A DNA stretch of 7,771 bases from an uncultured Clostridium sp. (lineage in GTDB: Bacteria > Bacillota > Clostridia > TANB77 > CAG-465): assembly GCA_900554875.1 (NCBI GenBank), contig USJA01000045.1:1-7771 (forward strand), given 5' to 3'. Below the pieces are notes generated by a model. The model ran no database searches and was not told the origin of the DNA. It was given only the letters and a program-made list of their open reading frames with translations. Positions 7,563 through 7,771 of this stretch are shown here, piece after piece (positions within the stretch are counted from its first letter, which is position 1; each line of letters starts with the position of its first letter). Made by a program: the position numbers and the translations under genes.

Positions 7563-7771
7563 TTACAAAGTCTTTAAAAATTCGAAAATATTATATTGTG
7601 TATTATATATATTTAAATAATAAAAAGCAAAAAATAAAATTATCATAAATATAATACATGCAAAAATTGTCCTATCTGCTATTAATTTTGCATCAACATC
7701 CTCACCTATTCCAATTTTTACAAGAATAATTCTAATTATAAGACTTAAAATTAATATCACAAACAAAATTA
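7563..7771 (-). CDS. Hypothetical small membrane protein, 5' end cut by the window
   Basis: I do not recognise the family. The reading frame is open from the window edge to a TAA at 7565-7563. The first possible start inside the window is a TTG at 7766 with no visible ribosome binding site, so the true start is probably outside. The visible 67 or so residues show a hydrophobic segment (rich in I, L and V, with one Arg), a short polar link containing GIGEDVDAKLIADRT, and a second hydrophobic segment of about 20 residues (IFACIIFMIILFFAFYYL). A short polar C-terminus follows. This suggests two membrane helices. AT-rich DNA gives hydrophobic translations easily, but an open run this long without a stop is unlikely by chance at this composition, and the charged link looks genuine. 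It is on the same strand as rpoBC. I see no terminator between its stop and the rpoB promoter, so its transcript may run into the leader. Confidence 0.5.
   Translation of the reverse strand, partial: ILFVILILSLIIRIILVKIGIGEDVDAKLIADRTIFACIIFMIILFFAFYYLNIYNTQYNIFEFLKTL

Noticed and set aside
1..7771. Mobile elements, CRISPR arrays, tRNA or rRNA genes, inteins and frameshifts in rpoB or rpoC.
   Set aside because: Both genes are full length and collinear with the family from end to end. I saw no regularly spaced repeats and no transposase-like or RNA-gene-like sequence in the short intergenic parts.

Overview
The window holds one housekeeping locus: rpoB and rpoC, the two large subunits of bacterial RNA polymerase, both read from the minus strand (right to left) with only 23 bases between them. 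I see no mobile element, CRISPR array, tRNA, rRNA or defence genes, and I do not find an undescribed multigene system. The points of interest are smaller: the structure of the rpoB leader, unusual residues in the polymerase, and the gene order around it.

Organism: the DNA is strongly AT-rich. The ribosome binding sites are consensus GGAGG and the promoter is a textbook SigA type. Beta (1226 aa) and beta' (1189 aa) have the compact Firmicutes layout: beta' has no large insert in the trigger loop, beta has no proteobacterial inserts, and beta ends in an acidic tail. This suggests a low-GC Firmicute, most likely a member of the Clostridia. I cannot place it more closely without a tree.

Layout, in transcription order from the right: (1) 7771-7563, the 3' part of a small, very AT-rich gene for a hydrophobic, probably two-helix membrane protein, cut by the window edge. 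(2) 7562-7336, the control region: TTGACT-17 bp-TATAAT with an extended -10 TG, then a leader of about 175 nt. The leader holds a terminator-like hairpin with a T-run and a 12-base direct repeat that could form a competing pairing. (3) 7335-3655, rpoB. (4) 3631-62, rpoC. (5) 56-23, a 15-bp hairpin with a GAAA loop just after the rpoC stop, probably the operon terminator.

Beta and beta' together form the catalytic cleft. Beta supplies the rifampicin pocket, hybrid-binding lysines and flap. Beta' supplies the NADFDGD magnesium site, bridge helix, trigger loop, clamp and two zinc sites. All core catalytic motifs are present. One usually invariant trigger-loop aromatic (E. coli beta' F935) is isoleucine here. 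The usual Firmicutes neighbour rplJ-rplL is not directly upstream of rpoB, so rpoBC appears to be transcribed as its own two-gene unit.
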